DNA from: an uncultured Cohaesibacter sp. | GTDB lineage: Bacteria; Pseudomonadota; Alphaproteobacteria; Rhizobiales; Cohaesibacteraceae | Direction: 5' to 3' | DNA: 64,000 nucleotides | Assembly: GCF_963678225.1 (NCBI RefSeq) | Contig: NZ_OY782763.1 | Location: forward strand, 744,001-808,000 | Shown here: positions 9,356 through 18,504 of the stretch, in pieces | Layout: every line of letters begins with the position of its first letter | Position numbering within the stretch: the first letter of the stretch is position 1 | Made by a program: the position numbers and the translations under genes | Notes under the pieces: model-generated | The model's database searches: none | What the model was told of the DNA's origin: nothing | What the model saw: the letters and a program-made list of their open reading frames with translations, nothing else

Positions 9356-9391
9356 TCAATTTTCTAACAGCGAATTCAGAGAGCAGCTTTG

Positions 9392-10072
9392 ATGAAACGT
9401 TCCCATGTCAATGAAATCCTGAAAGAGGCCGACAGCTTCATTCGATCCTTCGGCTACATTCTACCGCCCTTTGCCTATCTCTCTCCCGAAGAGATGAAGG
9501 CCACCGACCATAGCCTCTATGTCGAGCGCGCCATGGGATGGGATATCACCGATTACGGACTTGGGAAGTTCGACGAGCTTGGCCTGTTTCTGTTCACCGT
9601 GCGCAACGGCATTGCAGACGACCTCAAACGCGGCAAAGGCATGCTCTATGCGGAGAAGATCATGATCAGCCGCAAAGACCAGCTTTCCCCGATGCATCGC
9701 CATTATCTGAAGGCCGAAGACATCATCAACCGCGGCGGCGGCAAGCTGGTGCTCGAACTTTGGGCGCCGAATGAAGAAGGGACAATCGATCGCGAAAAAG
9801 ATGTCGTGGTTCCCATTGACGGCCGTATGAAGACCCTCAAGGCGGGCAGCCACCTCAAGCTGGATCCAGGTGAGAGCATCACGCTGATGCCGGGCGTCTG
9901 GCATTCCTTCTGGGGAGAAGGCGACGATGTGCTGATCGGAGAGGTATCTACCGTCAATGACGACAAGACCGACAACTGGTTCGAAATGGATATCGGTCGC
10001 TTCTCCTCCATCGAAGAAGACGAAGCACCACGCCATCTGCTCGTCTCCGACTATGATACATTCCTGAGTTAA
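9392..10072 (+). CDS. D-lyxose isomerase (D-lyxose ketol-isomerase)
   Basis: 226 aa cupin-type aldose-ketose isomerase. It interconverts D-lyxose and D-xylulose, and family members also act on D-mannose/D-fructose. The metal-binding motif is visible: His102 and His104 in MHRHYLKAEDIINRGGG with Glu109, then His171 in PGVWHSFWGE. Near-identical motifs define this family, so the call is firm although the physiological substrate is not. The ATG at 9392 is preferred over the adjacent in-frame TTG. It faces the LacI-kinase unit and ends at a strong terminator. Confidence 0.88.
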   Translation: MKRSHVNEILKEADSFIRSFGYILPPFAYLSPEEMKATDHSLYVERAMGWDITDYGLGKFDELGLFLFTVRNGIADDLKRGKGMLYAEKIMISRKDQLSPMHRHYLKAEDIINRGGGKLVLELWAPNEEGTIDREKDVVVPIDGRMKTLKAGSHLKLDPGESITLMPGVWHSFWGEGDDVLIGEVSTVNDDKTDNWFEMDIGRFSSIEEDEAPRHLLVSDYDTFLS

Positions 10073-10099
10073 AATCCGCAGAAGACGAGACATAAAAAC

Positions 10100-10125
10100 A
10101 CCCGCAAGCTGAAAGCCTTGCGGGT
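10100..10125. terminator. Bidirectional Rho-independent terminator
   Basis: Stem ACCCGCAAG / CTTGCGGGT with an 8-base loop, followed by ATTTTC on the plus strand and by a T run on the minus strand. It separates the convergent isomerase and CpdB genes. Confidence 0.75.
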
Positions 10126-10153
10126 ATTTTCATTTCCAATGGAACAGGCCAGT

Positions 10154-12133
10154 TTACAGAGAGATACGATAAACCCCGAAGCCGGCTTCGCTGGTCTCGC
10201 CGGTTGCTTCAATGGAAACCGCTTCTACATCCTCGACGAAAGCAGCCGCTTTCGGCCCTGTTTCAAACAGAACCGTCGTGTCTGCCAGAGGAGCCAAAGA
10301 CCAGTTGGAATCTGCAGTCGGGTTTACAGTCCCCTTCTCGACAATGTAGCGCACAATCACATCGCGGTTGGTATCCGGCGCGGTCAGAATGATGGTGGAA
10401 CCATCACAGCCCGGGAAGTGGCCGCCACCGCCAGCGCGATAGTTGTTGGTTGCCACAATGAACTCCGCTTCAGGGTCAACTGGTTTGCCGTCATACATCA
10501 GATCGACGATACGGTTGGCATCGGGATTGATTTCTTCCTTTCCGTCAGAAGAATATTTTGACGGCTGGGAAATATCGATCTTGTAGGTCACTCCGTCGAT
10601 CACATCAAAATTGTAGGATGGGAAGTCTGGATTGAGCAGGGTCTGATCCTTGCCACCGGCTTCCACCTGATTGAAGATCCCGGCGGAACGCTCAAGCCAA
10701 TCCTTGACCTGCTGACCGGTGACTTTCACCGCCCGTGCGGTGTTGGGATAGAGATAGAGGTCAGCCACATTCTTGATGGCGACCGGGCCGGCTGGCACAT
10801 CGGTGTAATAATCAGGTCCACCACGACCGCCGCACTTGAACGGAGCAGCAGCGGAAAGCAGCGGCAGCCCTTCAAACTCGGACCCCTTCAGCATCTGCGC
10901 GGTGTACCAGAGCTGCGCATTGGAGACGATCTGCACGGATGGATCATCAGCGACCAGCGCGAAATAGGAATAAAGCGCCGAAGCAGCTTCCCCCACCGGA
11001 CGGCGGATATAATCAAGAGTTTCCTCATGGGTTTTCTGGACAGGGGCCAGAACCGACGCCACACTTTCCACCAGCGGAATATATTTACGTTTTTCGCGCT
11101 TGTAGATCGGACGGGCCTCGGAAACATGCGAAGCGATGGCCCATTTGCCAACTTCATTCTTCTCAAGCAGCAGATCGATCAGCCCCAGATGCGAGCCCCA
11201 GAAACCAGCCATAACAGCCGGTTTGTCCATCAAGGTGCCTTTCTCGTTGTCGACGCCCTTGATGTCGGCATAGTTGCCAGGAAAGACACGGTGATGATGG
11301 CCGGTAAAGACAACGTCAATATCCTTGACGCCAGCCAGATAGAGAGCGGCGTTTTCCATCCCTTCGGAATAACCACCACCGGCAATGCCCGAATGGCATA
11401 GAGCGATAATCAGCTCGGCACCCTCTTCCTTCATTTGCGGCACATAGGCTTCGGCTGTCTTGACGATATCGCGCGTCATGACCTTGCCTTCCAGATTGGC
11501 CATATCCCATGTCATGATCTGCGGCGGCACAAAGCCAATAAAGCCAAGCTTGATGGCATGCTCGTTGCCATCACCATCCTTGATCGTCTTTTCAAGAATT
11601 TCATAAGGCTTGATCAGGGTTTTGTCCTTGGTGGGGTCAGCTCCGAGCGTATCACCCATGGCGATATTGGCGCAAACAAAGGGGAAGTTCGCCCCGGCGA
11701 GCGCCTTCTTGAGAAAATCGAGGCCATAGTTGAATTCATGGTTGCCAAGGGTTGCCATGTCATAGCCAAGGGTATTCATGGCCGCCATCATTGGATGCAG
11801 CTGATCCCCCTCAAACCCGCGTTCATAGGCAACATAATCCCCCATCGGATTGCCCTGAATAAGATCCCCGTTATCCAGCAACATGGAATTGGACGCTTCG
11901 GCACGAATGTCATTGATCAGCGCTGCTGTGCGCGCAAGACCGGCCGAATCCGTTGGCTTGTCACCGTAATAATCATAAGGAAAAATCGCGACGTGAATGT
12001 CGGTCGTCTCCATCAGACGCAAATGGGCCTGACCAGCCTTTGCAAAGGCGGAAAAAGGATGCAAAGCAATCAGCGCACCTGCACCAGCAGCACCTGCCAG
12101 AAAGCGACGACGGGAAAGTGAGAGTGTGGACAT
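10154..12133 (-). CDS. cpdB: 2',3'-cyclic-nucleotide 2'-phosphodiesterase / 3'-nucleotidase, Tat-exported
   Basis: Periplasmic enzyme of about 659 aa that hydrolyses 2',3'-cyclic nucleotides and 3'-nucleotides to nucleosides for phosphate and nucleoside scavenging. The N-terminus is a twin-arginine signal ([15 protein letters not shown]). The metallophosphatase ligands follow in order: TTDIH (about 44-47), [23 protein letters not shown] and [10 protein letters not shown]. The C-terminal 5'-nucleotidase-type domain holds the nucleoside-binding region and ends with FGVYRISL. The start ATG at 12131-12133 has AAGGAG 9 bases upstream; the in-frame TTG 6 bases earlier is too close to that site. It is a single gene between two terminator/spacer regions. 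Confidence 0.92.
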   Translation of the reverse strand: MSTLSLSRRRFLAGAAGAGALIALHPFSAFAKAGQAHLRLMETTDIHVAIFPYDYYGDKPTDSAGLARTAALINDIRAEASNSMLLDNGDLIQGNPMGDYVAYERGFEGDQLHPMMAAMNTLGYDMATLGNHEFNYGLDFLKKALAGANFPFVCANIAMGDTLGADPTKDKTLIKPYEILEKTIKDGDGNEHAIKLGFIGFVPPQIMTWDMANLEGKVMTRDIVKTAEAYVPQMKEEGAELIIALCHSGIAGGGYSEGMENAALYLAGVKDIDVVFTGHHHRVFPGNYADIKGVDNEKGTLMDKPAVMAGFWGSHLGLIDLLLEKNEVGKWAIASHVSEARPIYKREKRKYIPLVESVASVLAPVQKTHEETLDYIRRPVGEAASALYSYFALVADDPSVQIVSNAQLWYTAQMLKGSEFEGLPLLSAAAPFKCGGRGGPDYYTDVPAGPVAIKNVADLYLYPNTARAVKVTGQQVKDWLERSAGIFNQVEAGGKDQTLLNPDFPSYNFDVIDGVTYKIDISQPSKYSSDGKEEINPDANRIVDLMYDGKPVDPEAEFIVATNNYRAGGGGHFPGCDGSTIILTAPDTNRDVIVRYIVEKGTVNPTADSNWSLAPLADTTVLFETGPKAAAFVEDVEAVSIEATGETSEAGFGVYRISL

Positions 12134-12440
12134 AATCAAGCGCTCCTTGGATTAAAATAGACACTTCATTGAAAACACGGGCGAAATAGGCATCAAACAG
12201 ACAACCAGCCCCGCAATGCGAGCAAAGACCGAGCGAGTGCAAGCCAACAGCATCTCCTCAGGACGATTTTCGCTCCAATACCAACAAACAGGTTGTAGAG
12301 TTTATGTGCTTTTATTGTGACGCACACAGGCCTTCGCGCCAATCGGGAAGAAAGTCACAGATAATATGCATGGGACAGAAAGAGAAAGGCCCTCTCCCTC
12401 TCTCTTGTCCCTTCATTGGCAACATCCCTATCGCGAATGG
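12134..12440. other. Intergenic region upstream of cpdB
   Basis: About 300 bases separate the cpdB start from the end of the TetR gene transcribed in the same direction. An imperfect long inverted repeat (about 12371-12412) beginning and ending GGGACA/TGTCCC could end TetR transcription, but it lacks a T tract. The cpdB promoter should be here; I could not identify a convincing PhoB box. Confidence 0.4.
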
Positions 12441-13028
12441 TCATCGGTCAAGCGGCAGGCCATGAAGAAAGAGCTGAAGGCTGAAGTCTACATGATTGCG
12501 AATCTGCTCAGCCGTCATACCCTCCTCCCTGCGCATCAGCAACGGCGTCCGCTCGGAAAGCAGCATGGCGTTATACATATGCGCATAGGCCCTTGCGTCC
12601 GTCTCAGACAAATATCGGCTCAGAAAAAGCGTCAGCTTGCCCAACCAATAGGGCTGTGCGTGCGAGCGAAACAAATCGCCAAGCTCGCTACTTTCCCTGC
12701 TTTCCGATAGCATCAAGCGAAACAAAGCCATATGACGCGGCTGCATGTGGCGAGACAGAAAGGCCACACCATAGCGCTGCAACTCATCACTCAGAGCGGC
12801 CCCTTCAGTAAAGAAAAATTCTGTTTCATCTTCATCGAAATGGCCGATAAGCGCAGTAAACAGTGACACTTTGGACGGGAAGTAGCGATAAACCGTCTGC
12901 TTGGTGACCCCAGCCTCCAGCGCCACGGCATCCATGGTGGTGCCACTATAGCCATTGGCCAGAAACAGCCGTTCGGCAGCCTCTACGATGGTTTTTTGTT
13001 TCAAACGGATTTTCTCGGCAACTTTCAT
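12441..13028 (-). CDS. TetR/AcrR family regulator, divergent to an EamA exporter
   Basis: 195 aa repressor-type regulator. The TetR helix-turn-helix is textbook: VEAAERLFLANGYSGTTMDAVALEAGVTKQTVYRYFPSKVSLFTAL (about residues 15-60). The C-terminal half resembles the AcrR-type C-terminal domain of efflux regulators. It is divergent from the membrane transporter at 13111 with an 82-base shared control region containing an inverted repeat, so local control of that transporter is likely. The inducer is unknown. Confidence 0.9.
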   Translation of the reverse strand: MKVAEKIRLKQKTIVEAAERLFLANGYSGTTMDAVALEAGVTKQTVYRYFPSKVSLFTALIGHFDEDETEFFFTEGAALSDELQRYGVAFLSRHMQPRHMALFRLMLSESRESSELGDLFRSHAQPYWLGKLTLFLSRYLSETDARAYAHMYNAMLLSERTPLLMRREEGMTAEQIRNHVDFSLQLFLHGLPLDR

Positions 13029-13054
13029 AAGAACACCAACAGAGCTTGCAAATC

Positions 13055-13068
13055 ATACTAACCAGTAT
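13055..13068. promoter_or_regulatory. Candidate TetR operator between the regulator and the EamA gene
   Basis: Inverted repeat ATACT-AACC-AGTAT centred in the 82-base divergent region. Its position is ideal for repression of both genes by the TetR protein. Inference from symmetry and placement. Confidence 0.45.
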
Positions 13069-13110
13069 TATGTTCAAATTCTTGAAAATACAAGTCAGGA
13101 TTAATCATCA

Positions 13111-13989
13111 ATGACACATCACGAAAAAGGTCTAACCTATCTTCTGGTCGCCGCTGCTCTCATGAGTTTGGATGCGGTCTTTATTCGCCTCTCCGGCCTG
13201 CATGGCTTTGCTCCGTCTTTCCTGTTCGGCGTCTTCTCGCTGATCTCGATGACGCTGCTGACCCGCATCCGGGAAGGCCATCTGCTTCCCGTCATCAAGG
13301 CCGGTGGCTTCATGCTGTTTGTCTCTGGCGCCATCATGGGCGTCAGCGGAACAGCCTTTACCCTTGCGGTGCAAAAGACAACCGTCGCCAATGTTCTGCT
13401 CATCATGAGCGTAACGCCCATTCTCTCGGCCATCTTCAGCTGGATATTCCTTAAGGAGCGCCTGCAGAAGCAGACCTTCTTTGCCATCCTCCTCTCCATG
13501 GCTGGCATGTATATCATCGTGCGAGGCTCTCTGGCATCCGGTGGTATCGCTGGCGACCTGATCGCGCTCACCGCATCGCTGGCCGTATCGCTGAATTTCG
13601 TCGTCTGGCGCAAATTCAGCCAGCTCAACCGCTCTCTGGTGGTCGGCGCCGGCGGCTTGTTCATTGGCCTGTTTGCGGTTCCCTTCATCGAGGTGGGCGA
13701 CTTCGATATGTATGGCGTGCTGATCATGATGGTCATGGGCCTGTTTACCGCCCCCGTCGGCCGCATGCTGAATGCCATGGCCACCCGCCTTATCTCCGCT
13801 CCGGAAGTCAGCCTCATCGCGCAGATCAAGATTGTCATCGCGCCGGTGATCATCTGGGCTCTGTTCGGAGAAGTTCCTAGTGAGGCAACCTTCATAGGCG
13901 GCAGCCTCATTCTGATTGCCGCCTTGGGTCAGCCACTTCTCAAACTCTATCAAATGAAACGTGCTCCGGCTCCGGCCATCGCAGAATAA
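13111..13989 (+). CDS. EamA/DMT family transporter
   Basis: Inner-membrane drug/metabolite transporter of 292 aa. About ten hydrophobic segments in two EamA repeats are visible, with the usual repeat-end motif (LLIMSVTPILSAIFSWIFLKERLQ at about 90-113, then EVSLIAQIKIVIAPVIIWALFGEVPS in the second half). Many family members export amino acids or metabolites; the substrate is not evident. The divergent TetR gene suggests inducible efflux. A strong terminator follows. Confidence 0.88.
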   Translation: MTHHEKGLTYLLVAAALMSLDAVFIRLSGLHGFAPSFLFGVFSLISMTLLTRIREGHLLPVIKAGGFMLFVSGAIMGVSGTAFTLAVQKTTVANVLLIMSVTPILSAIFSWIFLKERLQKQTFFAILLSMAGMYIIVRGSLASGGIAGDLIALTASLAVSLNFVVWRKFSQLNRSLVVGAGGLFIGLFAVPFIEVGDFDMYGVLIMMVMGLFTAPVGRMLNAMATRLISAPEVSLIAQIKIVIAPVIIWALFGEVPSEATFIGGSLILIAALGQPLLKLYQMKRAPAPAIAE

Positions 13990-14036
13990 GAGTAGACTGA
14001 CCATCTACTCAAGGACCAAATTCGTGACCAAAAACA

Positions 14037-14066
14037 AAGCGCAGCCTCTATCATCAGGCTGCGCTT
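14037..14066. terminator. Bidirectional Rho-independent terminator
   Basis: Perfect 11-base-pair stem AAGCGCAGCCT / AGGCTGCGCTT with an 8-base loop and a following TTTTCT. It separates the EamA gene from the converging end of the first phenylacetate operon. Confidence 0.8.
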
Positions 14067-14078
14067 TTCTCTTGGCTC

Positions 14079-16049
14079 TTATTCTGCGAGATTTATTAGG
14101 CCCATCCGCTCGGCCCAGAACATCGGCCCCCCTTTCCAGCGCGGGAACCCATATCCATGGATCTCGACCAGATCGATGTCAGAAGCCTGCCCGGCGATCC
14201 CTTCTTTAAGAAGAGCCTGACCCTCTTTTGCCATCGCAGAGATCAAATGGCTTGCGATTGCATCCAGAGGCATTGGCTTTTGAGCCCTCATTTTTCCCTT
14301 GAGCAACTGGGCAACTGCGTCCGAAGGGCGAGGAGAGCGGTCTCCTTTGCTATAGTCATACCAGCCACCGCCAGTCTTCTGCCCCTTGCGTCCCGCTTTG
14401 ACCAGAATGTCTCCCAGCGTTTCGGGCACGTCTTCGCCTGCGGCGCGCGCGCCTTCACGCTGTAAATAGGCAATATCAAGCCCACCCAGATCCTGTGCCT
14501 CGAATGGCCCCATCCGGAAACCGAAAGCCCGCATCGCTTGATCTATATCGGCAATGGCTACGCCGTCGAGCAGAAGCGCCTCCGCCTCGGCCCGATAGCG
14601 TTTGAGAATGCGATTGCCGATGAAACCTTCGCAAATACCTGCCTTGACCGGTATCTTGCCCAACTGCCGCGCCAATGCAAAGGCTGACGCCAGCACCTCC
14701 TCAGCAGTTTTCGGCACGGGCACAATCTCCAAAAGCTTCATTATGTGGGCAGGACTGAAGAAATGTAGCCCGATGAACCGCTCCTTATTGGGAAGCCCCT
14801 CAGCAATTGCGCGCGGATCGAGATAGGAGGTATTGGTTGCAAGAATGGCATCAGGTCGACAATGCTGCGCAAGCTTTGCAAAGACAGTCCGCTTCACGCC
14901 AATTTCCTCAAAAACGGCCTCAATGACAAGGTCACAGTCCGCCAAGGCGCTATAGTCCAGGCTACCAGTGACGCCGCCCATCCGCTCGGATTTGCCTTTG
15001 GCATCCAGTTTGCCACGGTTAACAGCGCCATCGAACAAGGCGGACAGGGTGTCCATCCCCCGATCCAAAGCGGCTTGATCCCGCTCGATTAGCACAACGG
15101 GCAGGTCTGTCTGTCTTAGGGCAGCGACAATGCCCGCCCCCATGGTACCACCACCAATCACCCCGACAGTCTTCATTTGCCGGGGCGCAACGGAGCGAAG
15201 CGCTTCAGGTCGACCGGCCGCCCTTTCTGCGAAAAACACATAGCGCAAGGCTGCTGCCTCGTCTGACTGGCGCAATGTGAGAAACGCTTCGCGCTCCTTC
15301 GACATCGCCTCCGAGAAGGGCAGTTCAGATCCCAGTCTTATCAACTCCAAGGCCTTCAGGGGGGCCTGATGCCCTGCTTTAGCCGCAACCTTCTTTGCCT
15401 CTTGCCAAAAGGCTTCGGGCATCGGCTCCACAGGACGCTTGGAAGCCACTTCAGGCAACGGGCTGTCCAAGGCGGCGCGCGCAAAGGCTATCGCCTCTTC
15501 TTCCAGATCCCCGGCGACGATGCCGTCTAAAAGGCCTGCGGACAACGCCTTGTCTGCCTTCCATGGCCGCCCGCTGGTAACAAGTTCCACCGCTGAGGCT
15601 AACCCGGCAAGACGCGCGGTGCGTACGGTGCCAGAAGCCCCCGGCACGATGCCCAACGTCACCTCAGGTAGACCGACCTTGGCGTCTGGTGCGGCAACGC
15701 GAAAACGGCAGCCCATGGCCACCTCAAAACCGCCCCCAAGAGCGGCCCCATGGATCGCAGCAATCCAAGGCTTTCTTGCCCCTTCGATGCGCGCGACCAC
15801 ATCGGGCAAGTGGGGCGGTTGAGGTGGCTTGCCGAACTCACGCACATCCGCACCGGCAATAAAGGTGCGCCCCGCGCAGAGCAGCACCACTGCCCGCACA
15901 GCTTCATCAGCCTCGCAATCCTCAACAACATCCAGCAGCCCTTGACGCAGAGCCGCCGAGAGCGCATTGACCGGCGGATTGTCAACCGTGACGATGGCAA
16001 TATCGCCCTCATGGCGCAGACTGACGACAGATGAATTTTTCGCGTCCAT
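14079..16049 (-). CDS. Enoyl-CoA hydratase / 3-hydroxyacyl-CoA dehydrogenase fusion (PaaF+PaaH role)
   Basis: 656 aa bifunctional beta-oxidation-type enzyme. The crotonase half (1-about 285) has IAGAD 64-68, GGGFE with Glu109 and LPE with Glu129, the two acid residues used for hydration. The dehydrogenase half starts with the NAD-binding GVIGGGTMGAG (296-306), then GLHFFSPAH with catalytic His429 and the C-terminal helical domain. It follows livF by one base and ends the paaN-ABC operon. In phenylacetate breakdown it can hydrate 2,3-dehydroadipyl-CoA and oxidise 3-hydroxyadipyl-CoA, the jobs of separate PaaF and PaaH, which are otherwise absent here. A general FadJ-like fatty-acid role is the alternative. 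The start is Met at 16049 rather than 42 bases upstream because it directly follows the livF stop. Confidence 0.88.
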   Translation of the reverse strand: MDAKNSSVVSLRHEGDIAIVTVDNPPVNALSAALRQGLLDVVEDCEADEAVRAVVLLCAGRTFIAGADVREFGKPPQPPHLPDVVARIEGARKPWIAAIHGAALGGGFEVAMGCRFRVAAPDAKVGLPEVTLGIVPGASGTVRTARLAGLASAVELVTSGRPWKADKALSAGLLDGIVAGDLEEEAIAFARAALDSPLPEVASKRPVEPMPEAFWQEAKKVAAKAGHQAPLKALELIRLGSELPFSEAMSKEREAFLTLRQSDEAAALRYVFFAERAAGRPEALRSVAPRQMKTVGVIGGGTMGAGIVAALRQTDLPVVLIERDQAALDRGMDTLSALFDGAVNRGKLDAKGKSERMGGVTGSLDYSALADCDLVIEAVFEEIGVKRTVFAKLAQHCRPDAILATNTSYLDPRAIAEGLPNKERFIGLHFFSPAHIMKLLEIVPVPKTAEEVLASAFALARQLGKIPVKAGICEGFIGNRILKRYRAEAEALLLDGVAIADIDQAMRAFGFRMGPFEAQDLGGLDIAYLQREGARAAGEDVPETLGDILVKAGRKGQKTGGGWYDYSKGDRSPRPSDAVAQLLKGKMRAQKPMPLDAIASHLISAMAKEGQALLKEGIAGQASDIDLVEIHGYGFPRWKGGPMFWAERMGLINLAE

Positions 16050-16050
16050 A

Positions 16051-16752
16051 TCAAATCCCCAAATAGGCTTCACGAATGCGTGGATCTGCAATCAATTCAG
16101 ACGCAGGGCCGCTCATGGTCACCTGTCCTGTTTCCATCACATAGCCACGATCAGCGATTTTGAGCGCTCCGAAGGCATTCTGTTCCACCAGCAAAACCGT
16201 CACATCACGCGCCTTAAGGCTCTCAACCACTTCAAATATTTGTGCCACCAGCAAAGGAGCCAGCCCCATCGACGGTTCATCCAGCAAAAGGCAATGCGGA
16301 CGCCCCATCAGGGCTCGTGCAATAGCGAGCATCTGCTGCTGCCCGCCGGAAAGCCCACCCGCCATAAGGTTGCGCTTTTCCTTGAGGATCGGGAACATGG
16401 TGAAAGCATCCTGCATATCCGCATCCACCCGATCATCGCTGAAGAGAAAGGCCCCAAGGCGCAGATTCTCCTCCACCGACAGATTGGTGAAGATTTGCCG
16501 CCCCTCCGGCGACTGCGCCAACCCACGCTCCAGCCGCTTGAAGGCTGGCACCGCAGTAATCACCTCTCCACGAAAATCGATCTGCCCAGAAGTAACGGGC
16601 TGCGTACCGGACAGGCATTTGAGAAGCGTTGTTTTGCCAGCCCCATTGGCCCCCACCACGGTGACGATTTCACCAGACTTGACCTGCAGATCGATCCCGT
16701 GCAGCACCTCAATGCGCCCATAGGCCGAATGCAGTTTCTCAACAGTCAGCAT
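16051..16752 (-). CDS. livF: Branched-chain-type ABC transporter ATP-binding protein (LivF family)
   Basis: Second ATPase of the importer in the paaN operon, 233 aa. Walker A GANGAGKTT is near residue 35, signature LSGGQQQM near 135, Walker B CLLLDEPSMGLAPL near 155. The LivF-type ending RIREAYLG is present. The start ATG at 16752 has GGGAGG 6 bases upstream and overlaps livG by 14 bases. The context (paa genes on both sides) suggests uptake of phenylacetate or a related aromatic acid rather than branched-chain amino acids. Confidence 0.92.
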   Translation of the reverse strand: MLTVEKLHSAYGRIEVLHGIDLQVKSGEIVTVVGANGAGKTTLLKCLSGTQPVTSGQIDFRGEVITAVPAFKRLERGLAQSPEGRQIFTNLSVEENLRLGAFLFSDDRVDADMQDAFTMFPILKEKRNLMAGGLSGGQQQMLAIARALMGRPHCLLLDEPSMGLAPLLVAQIFEVVESLKARDVTVLLVEQNAFGALKIADRGYVMETGQVTMSGPASELIADPRIREAYLGI

Positions 16753-17548
16753 TGGCAACCTCCCTTTCTTCGTCAGGGGTTCCCTGCCCTGCCTCAGTGC
16801 CCAGATAGGCCGAAATCACATCGGGATTTTTTGAGACCTCTTCCGGGCAGCCTTCGGCGATTTTCTCGCCGTGATCCAGAACGACGATATGATTGGAAAT
16901 CCGCATTACCATCTTCATGTCATGCTCTACGAGCAGAATGGCGATGCCAGAGGCAGCAAGCTCCGCAATGAAAGAATCGATTTCTTCGGTCTCGACCGCA
17001 TTGCAGCCAGCGGCCGGTTCATCAAGCAACAGAACCCGGGGCTCCATCGCCAGAGCCCGCACGATTTCCAGCCGCTTGAGCGACCCGTAGGACAGATTGC
17101 CCGCCACCTGATCAGCGGCCTTGTCAAGGCGCACACGCTTTAGCAGATTCATGGCTTTCGTCCGCACATCCCGCGCCCGCCGTTTTGTGCTCGGCAGGGA
17201 GAGAATGTCGGCAAGCAGATGGCCCCGCTCAGCCAGATGAAAGCCGACAATGACATTCTCAAGCACAGTCATATCCTGAAAAATCTGCAGATTCTGGAAT
17301 GTGCGCGTCAGGCCCTTGCGTGCCAACCGATGCGACTCGAACCGTGTGACATCCTGCCCATCGAGCATAACCCGCCCCGTATCGGGCAGATAGACGCCGG
17401 AAATCATGTTGAAGAGCGTCGTCTTACCTGCGCCATTTGGCCCGATAACCGAGACAACTTCCCCCGGATTGGCAGAAAAGCCCACATCATTGACCGCCCG
17501 CAGGCCGCCAAAGCTTATTCCCAGTCCTTCAATTTGTAAAAGCGTCAT
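16739..17548 (-). CDS. livG: Branched-chain-type ABC transporter ATP-binding protein (LivG family)
   Basis: First ATPase of the importer, 269 aa. Walker A GPNGAGKTTLFNMISG, the LivG-type GLTRTFQNLQIFQDMTVLENV segment and Walker B RVLLLDEPAAG are clear. The signature region reads LSYGSLKRLEIVRALA, the common LivG variant of LSGGQ. It overlaps livM by 4 bases (ATGA) and livF by 14 bases, so translation is coupled. Confidence 0.92.
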   Translation of the reverse strand: MTLLQIEGLGISFGGLRAVNDVGFSANPGEVVSVIGPNGAGKTTLFNMISGVYLPDTGRVMLDGQDVTRFESHRLARKGLTRTFQNLQIFQDMTVLENVIVGFHLAERGHLLADILSLPSTKRRARDVRTKAMNLLKRVRLDKAADQVAGNLSYGSLKRLEIVRALAMEPRVLLLDEPAAGCNAVETEEIDSFIAELAASGIAILLVEHDMKMVMRISNHIVVLDHGEKIAEGCPEEVSKNPDVISAYLGTEAGQGTPDEEREVANADC

Positions 17549-18501
17549 TCTCCCCTCCCTCTCAACCGGGCAGCGATGGAAGGCAACAGCCCTTTGGGCA
17601 GGAAGATCATCACAAGGATCATCACAAGCCCCATAACCAACTGCTCATATTCGGCGAATATCGTGAGAACCTGCGGCAGCAATGTTAGGATCGCCGCCCC
17701 CAATGTGGCCCCCAAGACGGAGTTGACGCCGCCCAGAACGGCCATGGTCACCATCTCGATGGAATGCATGAAGCCGGCAACATCAGGTGTGATGAACTTG
17801 TTCTGCAAAGCCAGAAGAGACCCGGCCACCGACGCATAAACAGCAGAAATCACGAAAGCTTGCAGTTTGACCTGCGCAACATCGATGCCGACGGTACGCG
17901 CGGCGACTTCCGAGCCGTGCAGTGCCCGCATGGCCCGTCCGGTAGCGCTATGGAACAGATTGAGCGCAATCCAGACCCCAATCAGCAAGACGGCCCCACA
18001 GACCAGATACCAGAATTCTCCACTGGACAGCTTGATGCCCGCATCCTTGAGCCAGCTTCTCAGCCCCAGCTTCGCGACAGCAGTTCCATCCGGACCGCCT
18101 GTCAGCGCCCGCTCATTGGTCAGAACCATGGAGACCAGAATGCCGAACCCCAGGGTGGCAACCGCGAGATAATAGCCTTTGAGGCGCAAGATCGGCTTGC
18201 CGATCAGCGCTGCCAAACCAGCAGAAACAGCTGCCCCCAGAATGACGGATAAAGCCGGGTACAGCCCGAGATAGTCAGGCCCCAGAGCACAGGCATAGGC
18301 CCCTATTCCCGCAAACCCGGCATGGCCAAGACTGATCTGGCCCGCATAGCCGATCAGAATCACCAGACCGACGACGCTGAGGGCGTTGACAAAGATCAGC
18401 GCTCCGACACGATAATAATAGCCGGAGGGGAAGAACACGGGCAACGCGATGATCAGCACAAACACGATCGCCAGCTGTATCCATTTCAGATTTGATTTCA
18501 T
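17545..18501 (-). CDS. livM: Branched-chain-type ABC transporter permease (LivM family)
   Basis: Inner-membrane permease of 318 aa with about eight to nine hydrophobic segments. The LivM signatures SLGHAGFAGIGAYACAL and GVNSVLGATLGAAILTLLPQVL are present, as is the conserved IGKPILRLKGYYLAVATLGFG. It pairs with the LivH-type permease directly upstream (3-base gap). Part of the transporter embedded in the first phenylacetate operon. Confidence 0.92.
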   Translation of the reverse strand: MKSNLKWIQLAIVFVLIIALPVFFPSGYYYRVGALIFVNALSVVGLVILIGYAGQISLGHAGFAGIGAYACALGPDYLGLYPALSVILGAAVSAGLAALIGKPILRLKGYYLAVATLGFGILVSMVLTNERALTGGPDGTAVAKLGLRSWLKDAGIKLSSGEFWYLVCGAVLLIGVWIALNLFHSATGRAMRALHGSEVAARTVGIDVAQVKLQAFVISAVYASVAGSLLALQNKFITPDVAGFMHSIEMVTMAVLGGVNSVLGATLGAAILTLLPQVLTIFAEYEQLVMGLVMILVMIFLPKGLLPSIAARLRGRGE

Positions 18502-18504
18502 GGA

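Noticed and set aside
13132-14004. 290-codon and 257-codon minus-strand frames opposite the EamA gene
   Set aside because: The plus-strand frame has ten membrane segments and EamA motifs; the antisense translations are polar and repetitive in a way typical of complements of hydrophobic genes.
15967-16971. 334-codon plus-strand frame across the fusion enzyme and livF/livG
   Set aside because: Spans the junctions of three well-supported minus-strand genes and has no recognisable motif.
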